Shown in pieces: positions 44,001 through 55,011 of a stretch of 64,000 nucleotides of DNA; within the stretch, counting starts at the first letter, position 1; every line of letters begins with the position of its first letter. Made by a program: the position numbers and the translations under genes. A model generated the notes under the pieces. That model saw only the letters and a list, made by a program, of their open reading frames with translations, ran no database searches and was not told the origin of the DNA. The DNA is taken from the NCBI GenBank assembly GCA_028015205.1, contig CM051521.1, positions 94,402,513 to 94,466,512 of the forward strand, read 5' to 3'. This DNA is from Mytilisepta virgata (Eukaryota > Mollusca > Bivalvia > Mytilida > Mytilidae).

Positions 44001-46482
44001 AATTGTTTAATAATATTTTACATTGGTAATAAAGCATGCGGGAGTGGCTTAATGAATTTTTTGAAGAAAACCAAAATGGTTATTGCCAGTTTCGGTAGGT
44101 CAAGAAATCCTGGGAAGTATCCTGTGTACTAGCCAACGGTAAAATTGAAATGCCAAATTATACCCCGAAGGGTTGACAGCATTATTTAAACATTAAAATA
44201 ACATAAACACAAAGAAGAACGGAAATAAATCAAATAATGTGGAAACCAATACACATATTATGCAGCTGTAGAGTCCACTTTCGTCAATACTATGGACTTT
44301 TTTTTATAAATGGAGCAATTTAAACTGCATAAGATCGTTAGAAGATAAAATGATTTTTAGTTTTTCAAAAGGTGAATAATTATTAATTACTTATACTTGG
44401 TTGTATGTCAATGATGTTATTGAAGCAATCCTGTCTTAAAATGTCATATTTTGTGCAATTGAAGAAGAAATGTATTTCATCCTCTATCTCATTTAAATTA
44501 CATTTTTGACATATTCTTTTTTCTCTTAACCCCAAAAGATGAAGAGCAAGTTCAAATTCCAAAGTGAAATTAGTAACGTGGAACTGCACCTTTAAAACTA
44601 TTTGTCCTCAAAACCAACAAATATACCGTTGAGATTTCAGCGTGTTGGCAATGTCAGTCTCTGTTTCAAATCAAAAGACTGTATAGCGTATGGCACGCCG
44701 TATTTATATTTATTCCGTTTTGAAGATATCTTATATAATTTATAAGATATCTTATATAATTTATAAGATATCTTATATAATTGGGTTTTTATAAGATATC
44801 TTATAAATTATATAAGATATCTTATAAACTTTATAAGATATCTTATAAATTATATAAGATATCTTATAAAGTTTATAAGATATCTTATAAAGTTTATAAG
44901 ATATCTTATATAGTTTATAAGATATCTTATAAACAAACGTTATATAAGATATCTTATATAGTTTATAAGATATCTTATATAGTTTATAAGATATCTTATA
45001 TAGTTTATAAGATATCTTATATAGTTTATAAGATATCTTATATAATTTAGGAGATATCTAATATAATTCTTTTTATAAGATATCTTATATAATTTATAAG
45101 ATATCTCATAAACTTTATAAGATATCTTATATATTATATAAGATATCTTATATATTATATAAGATATCTTATAAAGTTTATGAGATATCTTATAAATTAT
45201 ATAAGATATCTCATAAAAAGATATGGCACGCCGTATTTATATTTATTCAACTTTATAAGATATCTCATATACTTTATAAGATATCTCATAAACTTTATAA
45301 GATATCTTATAAAGTTTATAAGATATCTTATAAAGTTTATAAGATATCTTATATAATTTATAAGATATCTTATATATTTTATGAGATATCTTATAAAGAA
45401 AAGTTTATAAGATATCTCATAAACTTTATAAGATATCTTATAAACTTTATAAGATATCTTATAAAGTTTATGAGATATCTTATATACTTTATAAGATATC
45501 TTATAAACTTTTCTTTATAAGATATCTCATAAAATATATAAGATATCTTATAAATTATATAAGATATCTTATAAACTTTATAAGATATCTTATAAACTTT
45601 ATAAGATATCTTATAAAGTTTATGAGATATCTTATAAAGTATATGAGATATCTTGAACGTTGAATAAATATAAATACGGCGTGCCATAATAGCGTATTTC
45701 TGATGCCCCTGACGGGGGATTGAGGCTCAGTTGTTATTGTAGTCAGCTTAATGGTTAGTATTTGGTACTTTCTTAAATTACACTTCACTCAGTAACAAAA
45801 CTTTGAGACTACTAAAAATGTAATAGAATATTCCTCTCGAACACCTTCTGTAGATGGTTTGGGGTATGCATATTTTCCGTCATTTTGACATTGATTACTT
45901 CTGTATAATGTTCTAAGATATTACTTTGATTTCCGTATTTAAATTTTCCCCAGCTTCAATTTAACAGAAGGCGTTTGTTGGAGTGCACGTTGTTCGCTCT
46001 ATATTTGTATGTCTCAGATATATCGACAGCAATCCTGAAACCGAACTAGAAAATATAAAAAGGTTTTCGTACAGCTTTCGATCGGATTTTCTAGCTCGGA
46101 CATATGTCTGATGCTCATTTTGTTTGTCTTGGTGGGGGTGTTTTTTTTTTAATTTATTTATTCTCGAGTTTTGCTGTTTCGTTTTTTGTTTTTTGTTTTT
46201 TTTTTTTTTTTTTTTGCTCTTCCATATTTGCTTTCTTGGGAGTTTTCCGTGCAGGAGTTGAATTTTTTTTTATTTGTTTGTCAGTTAGAACTAATATTTA
46301 CGATAAATTTTAACCTTACCTCGAAGAAGCCATATACATCTGTTTGAACGAAAACACAAATGATAAAACAATTTTCCTTTTTTCACCGATTTTTGCTTTC
46401 CTGAAAGAAATTCTGTTTTGTTAAATATTATGCTTTTAAACCATTCCATAATCACTGAACTGAAGTCATTGAAGTGAGACAT
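40910..46482 (-). CDS. Glutathione S-transferase
   Basis: Four exons in transcript order: 46482-46320, 43705-43489, 42790-42626 and 41060-40910. All introns are GT-AG and the phases close exactly. The fold is that of cytosolic GSTs, which conjugate glutathione to electrophiles. The N-terminal thioredoxin-like domain reads KGKLFYHLCFRSNRCIWLLR, with the family pattern ending WLLREL. It then has the cis-Pro loop TTVPAL, the ES pair in ILESGAICMYLGEKY that holds the gamma-Glu of glutathione, and a helical C-terminal domain with ICGD-L-FSVADCVLGY and YLNRLKNRPAFQ. Length is 231 aa from the first ATG or 220 aa from the Met at residue 12; usual GSTs have 200-230. The start is not certain, because an acceptor-like tttctttcag lies inside exon 1 (about 46401) and could join an unseen upstream exon. 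The class (Ser, Tyr or Cys type) cannot be settled. Its introns hold LINE fragments and a foldback element. Confidence 0.88.
41170..41505 (+). pseudogene. LINE 3'-end fragment in GST intron 3
   Basis: A plus-strand frame reads SLCRFRISAPRLLIETGRYN, then CKNCSYHEVEDDIHFLFKCS and a C-terminal tail to a stop near 41500. This is the C-terminal zinc-knuckle-like region of non-LTR retrotransposon polyproteins (family pattern LxIETGRY...CxxC...VEDExHFLxxC). The reverse transcriptase part is missing. AT-rich sequence to about 41690 may be its 3' UTR. It is antisense to the GST gene. Confidence 0.75.
42626..42790 (-). CDS. GST exon 3
   Basis: 165 bp, acceptor tatgtctgcag and donor gtatgt. It encodes TLDEVQERLFIQFFFKEPQG to SVLGRKEYICGD, the first helices of the GST C-terminal domain. 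Confidence 0.88.
43489..43705 (-). CDS. GST exon 2
   Basis: 217 bp, acceptor aattcag and donor gtataa. It completes a Glu codon and encodes LNALDDFELIDVDVWDKTSK to LIPNNLAEYY, with cis-Pro in HTTVPALE and the glutathione-binding ESGAICMYLGEKY. Confidence 0.88.
44383..44589 (-). pseudogene. LINE 3'-end fragment in GST intron 1
   Basis: The minus-strand frame encodes REKRICQKCNLNEIEDEIHF then FFNCTKYDILRQDCF, the same C-terminal domain of a non-LTR retrotransposon as at 41170 but with a different sequence. It is truncated on both sides and on the same strand as the GST gene. Confidence 0.75.
44690..45687. mobile_element. Foldback element made of tandem palindromes, with a nested complete copy
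   Basis: It begins atggcacgccgtatttatat then ttattc and ends with the inverted copy at 45659-45687. A second, direct copy of the left end at 45223 starts an inner 465-bp unit (45223-45687) that is itself a nearly perfect hairpin centred near 45455. All internal DNA is one 16-bp palindrome, TATAAGATATCTTATA, or close variants, about every 23 bp and roughly 40 times. The whole is flanked by atagcgta on both sides (44683-44690 and 45689-45696), an 8-bp target duplication. The reading frames made of repeated YKIS are artefacts of the repeat. It lies in GST intron 1. Confidence 0.88.
46320..46482 (-). CDS. GST exon 1
   Basis: It ends with the codons for WLLR plus one base, at the donor G/GTAAGG. 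It encodes strand beta 1 and helix 1 of the thioredoxin fold. The first 20-30 residues (MSHFNDFSSVIMEWFKSIIF) are unusual for a GST. The true start may be the second Met, or a distal exon joined at the acceptor-like site near 46401. Confidence 0.7.
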
Positions 46483-47269
46483 GTATCATTAACCTAAATT
46501 GATCAGGCGGAGCTTAAATCGGTTGAACAACACAGGATAGTCAATCTCATTAGGGGTGTCAGGTATAACCTAATTAATTTCATTGACAGTAATAATCTTT
46601 TAGACTTTTTTTTTTAAGTCAATTTACAAAAAATAATTACATGAATGGAAATTATTAGATAGTTTGAAATAAATTATATCTCTTACCGAAAACCTTTTTT
46701 CTGTTTTTTTTCATTTTGTATCAACTGACATTAATATGTTTATAACGGAAATTGTCCTGAACTTACACAAATCGAATAGCCTTATGCAAATTTGTAGGTT
46801 AACTCCGCCCTATCAGTTCAATAAAATAGAGTAATATCCGTAACCGTGGATTAGGCTAAGTCAGCTACTGATAGTGTGAATATCATTCAGCTGTTCATGA
46901 AATCTACTACCGCTTTGGCGTAGTTAGTGTCAGTCAGATGACTATGCATCCATATGTATATGGTCTTTTAAAAGTGATTTTAGAAGATATGTCCCAAATC
47001 TAAAAGGTCGTGAAGAACAATTTTGGATGTTTGATGATATGAACAACAAATAAATATTTTACATGTCCATCTTTCAGGTGGGTGTGAAATGAATATATAT
47101 AATATACATGTATGTTACTGCGTGAGAACAATGTTTACTTATAATTATATATGACTGATTTCGAATATATGATCCATATTGATGCCTCATTTGATCGATG
47201 TTAACAGAGGATTATATATATCTAGAACTTTCTAACAAGACCATCTTTAACCAAAATCCCACAAGAATC

Positions 47270-47560
47270 AATGGATTCAAAGTTATATTATAGATAGAAT
47301 AGGACAGCGGAAACGTGGAATGTGTCGAAGAGACAACAATCCGACCAAAGAGCAGAAAACAGCTCAAGGCCACCAACGGGTCTTTAACGCAGCGAGAAAA
47401 TCTCACACCCGGAGGCGGACTTCAGATGTCCCCTAAACAATAATGCATACTAGTTCAGCGAATGGAGGCGGCCACACTAAACTCCAAAACATTAATGAAC
47501 CAAAATTAGAAAAACATACAAAACTAACACAGGCAAAAATGCGGCGGGGTAAAACATAAT
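47270..47560 (-). repeat. Dispersed repeat, probable retroelement remnant
   Basis: A GC-richer island that on the minus strand contains gctgttttctgctctttggt then cggattgttgtctcttcgac, wording I remember as very common in mussel genomes. No protein fragment is recognised in it. The identification is from memory and only supports a mussel origin. Confidence 0.45.
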
Positions 47561-47715
47561 TTGTGAGATATCACCCCCCCCCCATACCTCTAGCCAATGT
47601 GGAATAAACATTGTTTACCGGGTCGAATCACTGCATCATCACATAGTTAAGCCATAGAGGACAGCTAATTAATTATCCTACCAGATTAGTTGTCCTGCTA
47701 TCAACACTACATATA

Positions 47716-47815
47716 GTTTCACTAAAAGTTGTAAGAGTTACGACGGATTGTAAATCCTTTGAATATATACAAGTCACGAATTATCGTAACTCTTACGACT
47801 TTTACATAGTGAAAC
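47716..47815. mobile_element. Short MITE (about 30-bp inverted repeats)
   Basis: gtttcactaaaagttgtaag then agttacga at the left matches cgtaactcttacgactttta then catagtgaaac at the right. A degraded relative lies at about 39645-39735 (ccgtttcttacga...gtaactcttac...agtgaaac). Confidence 0.7.
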
Positions 47816-49439
47816 GGTACCCATGAAAAGAACCCATCTGAAGAATTAATATTACACACAAAACGTTAATGATGTTAATATGGTGATGGCGATGTCTTCA
47901 CAGTTAAGCGAATGCTTGAACAGACGAGCTGAAAAAATACAAAATAAATAAAATTCAATTTGACAGAAGGTTGGTCAGTACAAGCGAGATATCATATTTA
48001 GTTTATCTCAAAACAAATATATGACTGGTTAAAACAGGTCAAGTACCAGATCGACTATGTCAAACTCGTCACAAATTGGCCATTGAATGAAAAATGAGAC
48101 AGTCAGAGTTTAAAGATAGACGGAATCACAGTTTACCTTGATGAAAAATTGCAAAATATGGTGAAAAAATAAAAGAAATGATATATAGATAAAGTAGACA
48201 GTTTTCTTCTTTTTCGCCATATTTTGCCATTTAACACCATATGGCACTTTGTATGGATAAGCAGAGCAGGTAAAAAAAATATAGGTCAGATTAGCTGATA
48301 ACCTTATCGATCGATTGGAAACTGGTCGTTGAACTTAAAATTACATTCAGTCAAAGATCCCACTTGTACAAGTAAATTAAAATTTACTTGAATAGGTAAC
48401 TGAAAAATTGCAAATTGGATTGCCTCCCTTTTAATACTGTGATATTAATTTACTTATACAAGTAATTTTTTTAGATACCATCTAAACATCACAAGATGCT
48501 TTCAGGTCAACTTTCATATCAGAGTTGTTTCCCTTAGTTATTACTTGTACAAGTAAAACGCAATTCATAATGATAGATAGGCCTGTATGGTGTTAACCAC
48601 TGGATATGAGTGGGATTTGTTCAGTTGAAGTAATTGTTTGTATGTCCAAAAAAGCAATGTCCAATTGATTGATCCATACTTGTGATCCAGATGCAGCCTG
48701 TTCATGGACAGATACATGCTAATCAATAATCAGCTTGATAGGTGCCTGAAATGTATCACTCTGGGAACAGTAATGGAATATTTAGACTTAGAAGTATCAT
48801 TTTGTCAAGTCTGAATGAGAAAAGGGCACTGCCAAGCGGTTGAACCCCCCCCCCCCCCCCCATTTTGTTGAATCGTAAGATTGATTAATGACAAAAAAAG
48901 TGGCTTTTCCTATCTATTCTAACCAGCTTGAACACTTGAACGACCCTTAGATGATAGTATTTTTTTTTCAGATAGTGTCCCGTTGATGCATACTTTGTTT
49001 TTTTTTCATATTGAATAGAAACATGGCCAATTTATTTCTATTAGTTATCAAAAAATACCCACAGTAATGACAATATATTCTTTTAATACTTATTTTTAAC
49101 ATACACAATGACATAACTAACAAACTAAAAATATAACATTATATTTACAACCGTCATGGCAGCATAATGAGATAATGGAATTCCCACCATTTGAATTTCT
49201 TTTACATGCCTAATACAAGTGATACATGTTATGACACTAAAAATATAAAGATTATCAATATCAAGTAACACATGGACACATTTTATGACATCCCTGAGAC
49301 AATGTACCATACATCACGAGAGACACTGTTTAAAACACTGAGCAATAAAATATTCTGTAAAAGAAAGAAAAAAAAACATGAAAAAAAATATTATTAAAAA
49401 CGCATTGTTTCTAATTAATATATATACAGCACAACCTAT

Positions 49440-52400
49440 GATATGCTAGTGAATTTCTTTGTTGTTAATACCCCATATTGCAAGATAGGGCAATTGGGAA
49501 TATTCAATAATGCATATTAAATCCTTCACTGTTCCAATAGTGCTCTTACAACTTCAAATACAACTGTCCTACATGTAAATAGTATATTATATAGTGTACA
49601 GGGTACATTTGTGTACAAGCTTGCAAAGTAAAGCATTCCGATATATACACTGAATACACAATTTTTCAGAAATTTACTTATATAAGTCTGATTTGTTTTA
49701 CTCGCTGAAGTAAATCTTTTATTATACAAAATATTTGAACTTTGTCTTAATTCGGAAATTTAATTCTATAAGATTTAATGTTTTTACTCCACGGAGGAAG
49801 AGAAAAGCATATTTAAACTTTGCCATCCATGAAATTTTCATAATTTAAATATTTTTTTGTCTTATAAAATCTGTGAACTTAAGTTTTGTTTTTTTTACTC
49901 CTCGAAGTAAAATTTTATCATACAAAACATTGTAATTTTGTGTTGTGAAATTTACTTGTACAGGTATAGTTTTATTTTTTTACTCCTTAAAGTAAATCTT
50001 TTATTAAATGAAATATTAAACATAACTTTGCCTTGTGAAATTTACTTGAAGAAGTCTTGTTTTTATACACTTTATAATTTTACAGATATTTTTTTAATAG
50101 GAGTTCATGTAATGCTTATTCAATTTGGGACAGTACAATTTCAAATAAAATGACTTCTCCGCCTAATAAAAAATATTTGTGTTGTTGCTGAAATGCCGTA
50201 ATAAGTAAAAAATAAAAATATGTCATGGTAGGCCCAAAAAATTAAGGTTGGTTTGGTTAGGCCGTAATGTTTTGAGCATATACTTATTTCTTTGCTACTT
50301 AACCGAACGTCAAGGTATATTTAATAATAAAAAAAGACCAACTGCATACAAACATCAAATCATATGTTGTCTTAAATGATTAGAAATAAAGGTATAAATT
50401 TCTTATACAAGTAAACAAATCTTTACTCAATGAAGTAAATTTCTATATGAAATACATATGTGATATAAATTATTAAAACCTCACCTTAAGAGATTACTTG
50501 TATAAGTAAACTTTTTTCCTGATTGAAGTATATGGTGCTATTATGGCTCTTGTTCTTAAAATGTTTACAAGGTTAATGGTCAAGTGTAAAAGCAAGAGTG
50601 CTGACCACAACTAATTGCAGTTGTGAAAGGATTGACCAAAGTTAATAAATTAAATTAGACACACTTTACATTACATTGTATTTGAAAGTATAAAGGATGC
50701 TTGTGAATTTCTTTGTTGTTAATACTCCATATTGCAAGATAGGGCAATTGGGAATATTCAATAATGCATATTAAATCCTTCACTGTTCCAATAGTGCTCT
50801 TACAACTTCAAATACAACTGTCCTACATGTAAATAGTATATTATATAGTGTACAGGGTACATTTGTGTATAAGCTTGCAAAGTAAAGCATTCCGATATAT
50901 ACACTGAATACACAATTTTTCTGAAATGTACTTATATAAGTCTGATTTGTTTTACTCGCTGAAGTAAATCTTTTATTATACAAAATATTTGAACTTTGTC
51001 TTAATTCGGAAATTTAATTCTATAAGATTTAATGTTTTTACTCCACGGAGTAAGAGAAAAGTATATTTAAACTTTGCCATCCATGAAATTTTCATAATTT
51101 AAATATTTTTTTGTCTTATAAAATCTGTGAACTTAAGTTTTGTTTTTTTTACTCCTCGAAGTAAAATTTTATCATACAAAACATTGTAATTTTGTGTTGT
51201 GAAATTTACTTGTACAGGTATAGTTTTATTTTTTTACTCCTTAAAGTAAATCTTTTATTAAATGAAATATTAAACATAACTTTGTCTTGTGAAATTTACT
51301 TGAAGAAGTCTTGTTTTTATACACTTTATAATTTTACAGATATTTTTTTAATAGGAGTTCATGTAATGCTTGTTCAATTTGGGACAGTACAATTTCAAAT
51401 AAAATGACTTCTCCGCCTAATAAAAAATATTTGTGTTGTTGCTGAAATGCCGTAATAAGTAAAAAATAAAAATATGTCATGGTAGGCCCAAAAAATTAAG
51501 GTTGGTTTGGTTAGGCCATAATGTTTTGAGCATATTACCTATTTCTTTGCTACTTAACCGAACGTCAAGGTATATTTAATAATAAAAAAAGACCAACTGC
51601 ATACAAACATCAAATCATATGTTGTCTTAAATGATTAGAAATAAAGGTATAAATTTCTTATACAAGTAAACAAATCTTTACTCAATGAAGTAAATTTCTA
51701 TATGAAATACATATGTGATATAAATTATTAAAACCTCACCTTAAGAGATTACTTGTATAAGTAAACTTTTTTCCTGATTGAAGTATATGGTGCTATTATG
51801 GCTCTTGTTCTTAAAATGTTTACAAGGTTAATGGTCAAGTGTAAAAGCAAGAGTGCTGACCACAACTAATTGCAGTTGTGAAAGGATTGACCAAAGTTAA
51901 TAAATTAAATTAGACACACGTTACATTACATTGTATTTGAAAGTATAAAGGATGCTTGTGAATTTCTTTGTTGTTAATACTCCATATTGCAAGATAGGGC
52001 AATTGGGAATATTCAATAATGCATATTAAATCCTTCACTGTTCCAATAGTGCTCTTACAACTTCAAATACAACTGTCCTACATGTAAATAGTATATTATA
52101 TAGTGTACAGGGTACATTTGTGTACAAGCTTGCAAAGTAAAGCATTCCGATATATACACTGAATACACAATTTTTCTGAAATTTACTTATATAAGTCTGA
52201 TTTGTTTTACTCGCTGAAGTAAATCTTTTATTATACAAAATATTTGAACTTTGTCTTAATTCGGAAATTTAATTCTATAAGATTTAATGTTTTTACTCCA
52301 CGGAGTAAGAGAAAAGTATATTTAAACTTTGCCATCCAAGAAATTTTCATAATTTAAATATTTTTTTTGTCTTATAAAATCTGTGAACTTAAGTTTTGTT

Positions 52401-53940
52401 TTTTTTACTCCTCGAAGTAAAATTTTATCATACAAAACATTGTAATTTTGTGTTGTGAAATTTACTTGTACAGGTATAGTTTTATTTTTTTACTCCTTAA
52501 AGTAAATCTTTTATTAAATGAAATATTAAACATAACTTTGCCTTGTGAAATTTACTTGAAGAAGTCTTGTTTTTATACACTTTATAATTTTACAGATATT
52601 TTTTTAATAGGAGTTCATGTAATGCTTGTTCAATTTGGGACAGTACAATTTCAAATAAAATGACTTCTCCGCCTAATAAAAAATATTTGTGTTGTTGCTG
52701 AAATGCCGTAATAAGTAAAAAATAAAAATATGTCATTGTAGGCCCAAAAAATTAAGGTTGGTTTGGTTAGGCCATAATGTTTTGAGCATATTACCTATTT
52801 CTTTGCTACTTAACCGAACGTCAAGGTATATTTAATAATAAAAAAAGACCAACTGCATACAAACATCAAATCATATGTTGTCTTAAATGATTAGAAATAA
52901 AGGTATAAATTTCTTATACAAGTAAACAAATCTTTACTCAATGAAGTAAATTTCTATATGAAATACATATGTGATATAAATTATTAAAACCTCACCTTAA
53001 GAGATTACTTGTATAAGTAAATTTTTTTCCTGATTGAAGTATATGGTGCTATTATGGCTCTTGTTCTTAAAATGTTTACAAGGTTAATGGTCAAATGTAA
53101 AAGCAAGAGTGCTGACCACAACTAATTGCAGTTGTGAAAGGATTGACCAAAGTTAATAAATTAAATTAGACACACTTTACATTACATTGTATTTGAAAGT
53201 ATAAAGGATGCTTGTGAATTTCTTTGTTGTTAATACCCCATATTGCAAGATAGGGCAATTGGGAATATTCAATAATGCATATTAAATCCTTCACTGTTCC
53301 AATAGTGCTCTTACAACTTCAAATACAACTGTCCTACATGTAAATAGTATATTATATAGTGTACAGGGTACATTTGTGTACAAGCTTGCAAAGTAAAGCA
53401 TTCCGATATATACACTGAATACACAATTTTTCAGAAATTTACTTATATAAGTCTGATTTGTTTTACTCGCTGAAGTAAATCTTTTATTATACAAAATATT
53501 TGAACTTTGTCTTAATTCGGAAATTTAATTCTATAAGATTTAATGTTTTTACTCCACAGAGTAAGGGAAAAGTATATTTAAACTTTGCCATCCACGAAAT
53601 TTTCATAATTTAAATATTTTTTTTTGTCTTATAAAATCTGTGAACTTAAGTTTCGTTTTTTTACTCCTCGAAGTAAAATTTTATCACACAAAACATTATA
53701 ACTTTGCCTTGTGAAATTTACTTGAAGAAGTTTTGTTTTTCTACACTTTATAATTATACAGATATTTTTTTTAACAGGAGTTCATGTAATGCTTGTTCAA
53801 TTTGGGACAGTAAAATTTCAAATTAAATTACTTCTCCGCCTAATAAAAATACTTGTGTTTTTGCTGAAATGCCTAAATAAGTAAAAAATAAAAATATGTC
53901 AAGGTAGGCCCAAAAAACTAAGGTTGGTTTGATTAGCAGA
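49440..53940. repeat. 1,255-bp tandem repeat, about 3.6 nearly identical copies
   Basis: Unit starts near 49446, 50700, 51954 and 53210 (tgtgaatttctttgttgtta or close variants) give periods of 1254-1256 bp. Copies differ at only about 1 percent by eye. Copies 2 and 3 share variants not in copy 1 (ctgaaat for cagaaat, tattacctat for tatacttat). The fourth copy is incomplete and lacks about 93 bp that form one palindrome-box subunit (between 53690 and 53710 relative to the others). Each unit repeats small open frames of 67 and 71 codons that only mirror the DNA identity. Confidence 0.92.
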
Positions 53941-54811
53941 AACACAGATATATATTTTTTAGGCCTTACTGAAGTAAGTTGTTACATACATGTATGAAAG
54001 TTTATCAGACTCTTGTCCTAATGCTAAAAAGTTCAATGGTAAAATGTAAAAACAATATAGAGTAACGTTAACAACAAGGGAAGTAACTTTTAATTGTGTC
54101 TTTCGCGCGAAAAATATGATCGCAATGTCAAAATAGAAATAATGATAAATTATTAATGCAAGTTCAAATATCAAGTTATCCTTTACACCGACGCCTAAAC
54201 AAGCACTATTTAAGTTCGAATGTTTTCATAGTACAACTTAAGGTAACATATATAAAACAAATAAAATGTAATGCCTACCTATCTACTCTTTTTTGTCATG
54301 TTAGCGTAAACGCAGGTATTTTTTTTATTAGGCCTTAATTAAATTTACTAACTAAAGTTTATTTTTTTTACTCCCTGAAGTAATTTTTTATTGTGCAAAA
54401 CATAATTTGTCTTACACATCAAATGAAATTTACTTATACAAGTTTCATTTTTTTTACTCCTTAAAGTCAATCTTTAGGGGACTAGTCACCTTTTCTTGTT
54501 CTTTGTGTTTAAAATGTTCAATATTGTGTATTTGTTAATCTGTTTTTTGTTGTTGTCACAAACTATGTTTAAGGACAATAAAGTAATTTGATTTAAAAAA
54601 ATTAATTGAAATACTAAATAGAACATTGCCTGGTGAAATTTACTTGTATAAGTTTTATTTTTCACTCTTTATACAAATGATTGTTTGACAGTTCATGAAA
54701 TCCTTGCACAATTTTGACAATAGTAGAATCTCAAATAAATTTACTTCTCAGCCAAATAAAAAATACTTGTGTTTCTGCTGAAATGTCTAAATAAGTCAGA
54801 GTTGTAAGGTA

Positions 54812-55011
54812 TAACGTCGGGGTATCCAAATCGACCACAGGTACCCAAATCACACGTGGTACTTTATTTTTTAACGCAGCATAAAATGTATGAACTCGTT
54901 TTACAGAAATTTATTAAAAATAACCTTCTTTAACAAAATATAATTGTTTTTCCTGAGTTTCGTCAATGGGGCTGATATTTAACCATGGGCGATTTGGGTA
55001 CCCCAACGTTA
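54812..55011. mobile_element. 200-bp MITE inside the large element
   Basis: taacgtcggggtatccaaat then cgacc at the left and gggcgatttgggtaccccaa then cgtta at the right form terminal inverted repeats of about 25 bp. The inside is AT-rich and non-coding. Confidence 0.8.

Larger units (their letters stand above)
46483..48347. other. Region upstream of the GST gene
   Basis: It must include the GST promoter; no decisive element is visible. It contains a dispersed repeat (47270-47560), a short inverted-repeat MITE (47716-47815), and otherwise AT-rich sequence. Confidence 0.5.

Noticed and set aside
44781..45687. Open frames encoding repeated YKISYK-like residues on both strands
   Set aside because: They are translations of the 16-bp palindrome repeated at 23-bp spacing. 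They occur on both strands and have no start context or family resemblance.
44690..45687. CRISPR-like regular spacing of short repeats
   Set aside because: The repeats are palindromes separated by 5-8 bp with no unique spacers, lie in a eukaryotic intron and have no cas genes nearby. It is a foldback transposable element.
49526..53494. Repeated small ORFs of 67 (minus) and 71 (plus) codons, nearly identical in each 1,255-bp unit
   Set aside because: Their conservation only reflects the DNA identity of recent tandem copies. Composition is AT-driven and no protein family is recognised.
53959..54174. 71-codon minus-strand ORF just after the tandem array
   Set aside because: Hydrophobic, AT-driven frame in repeat DNA, with no homologous motif and no neighbours supporting a gene.
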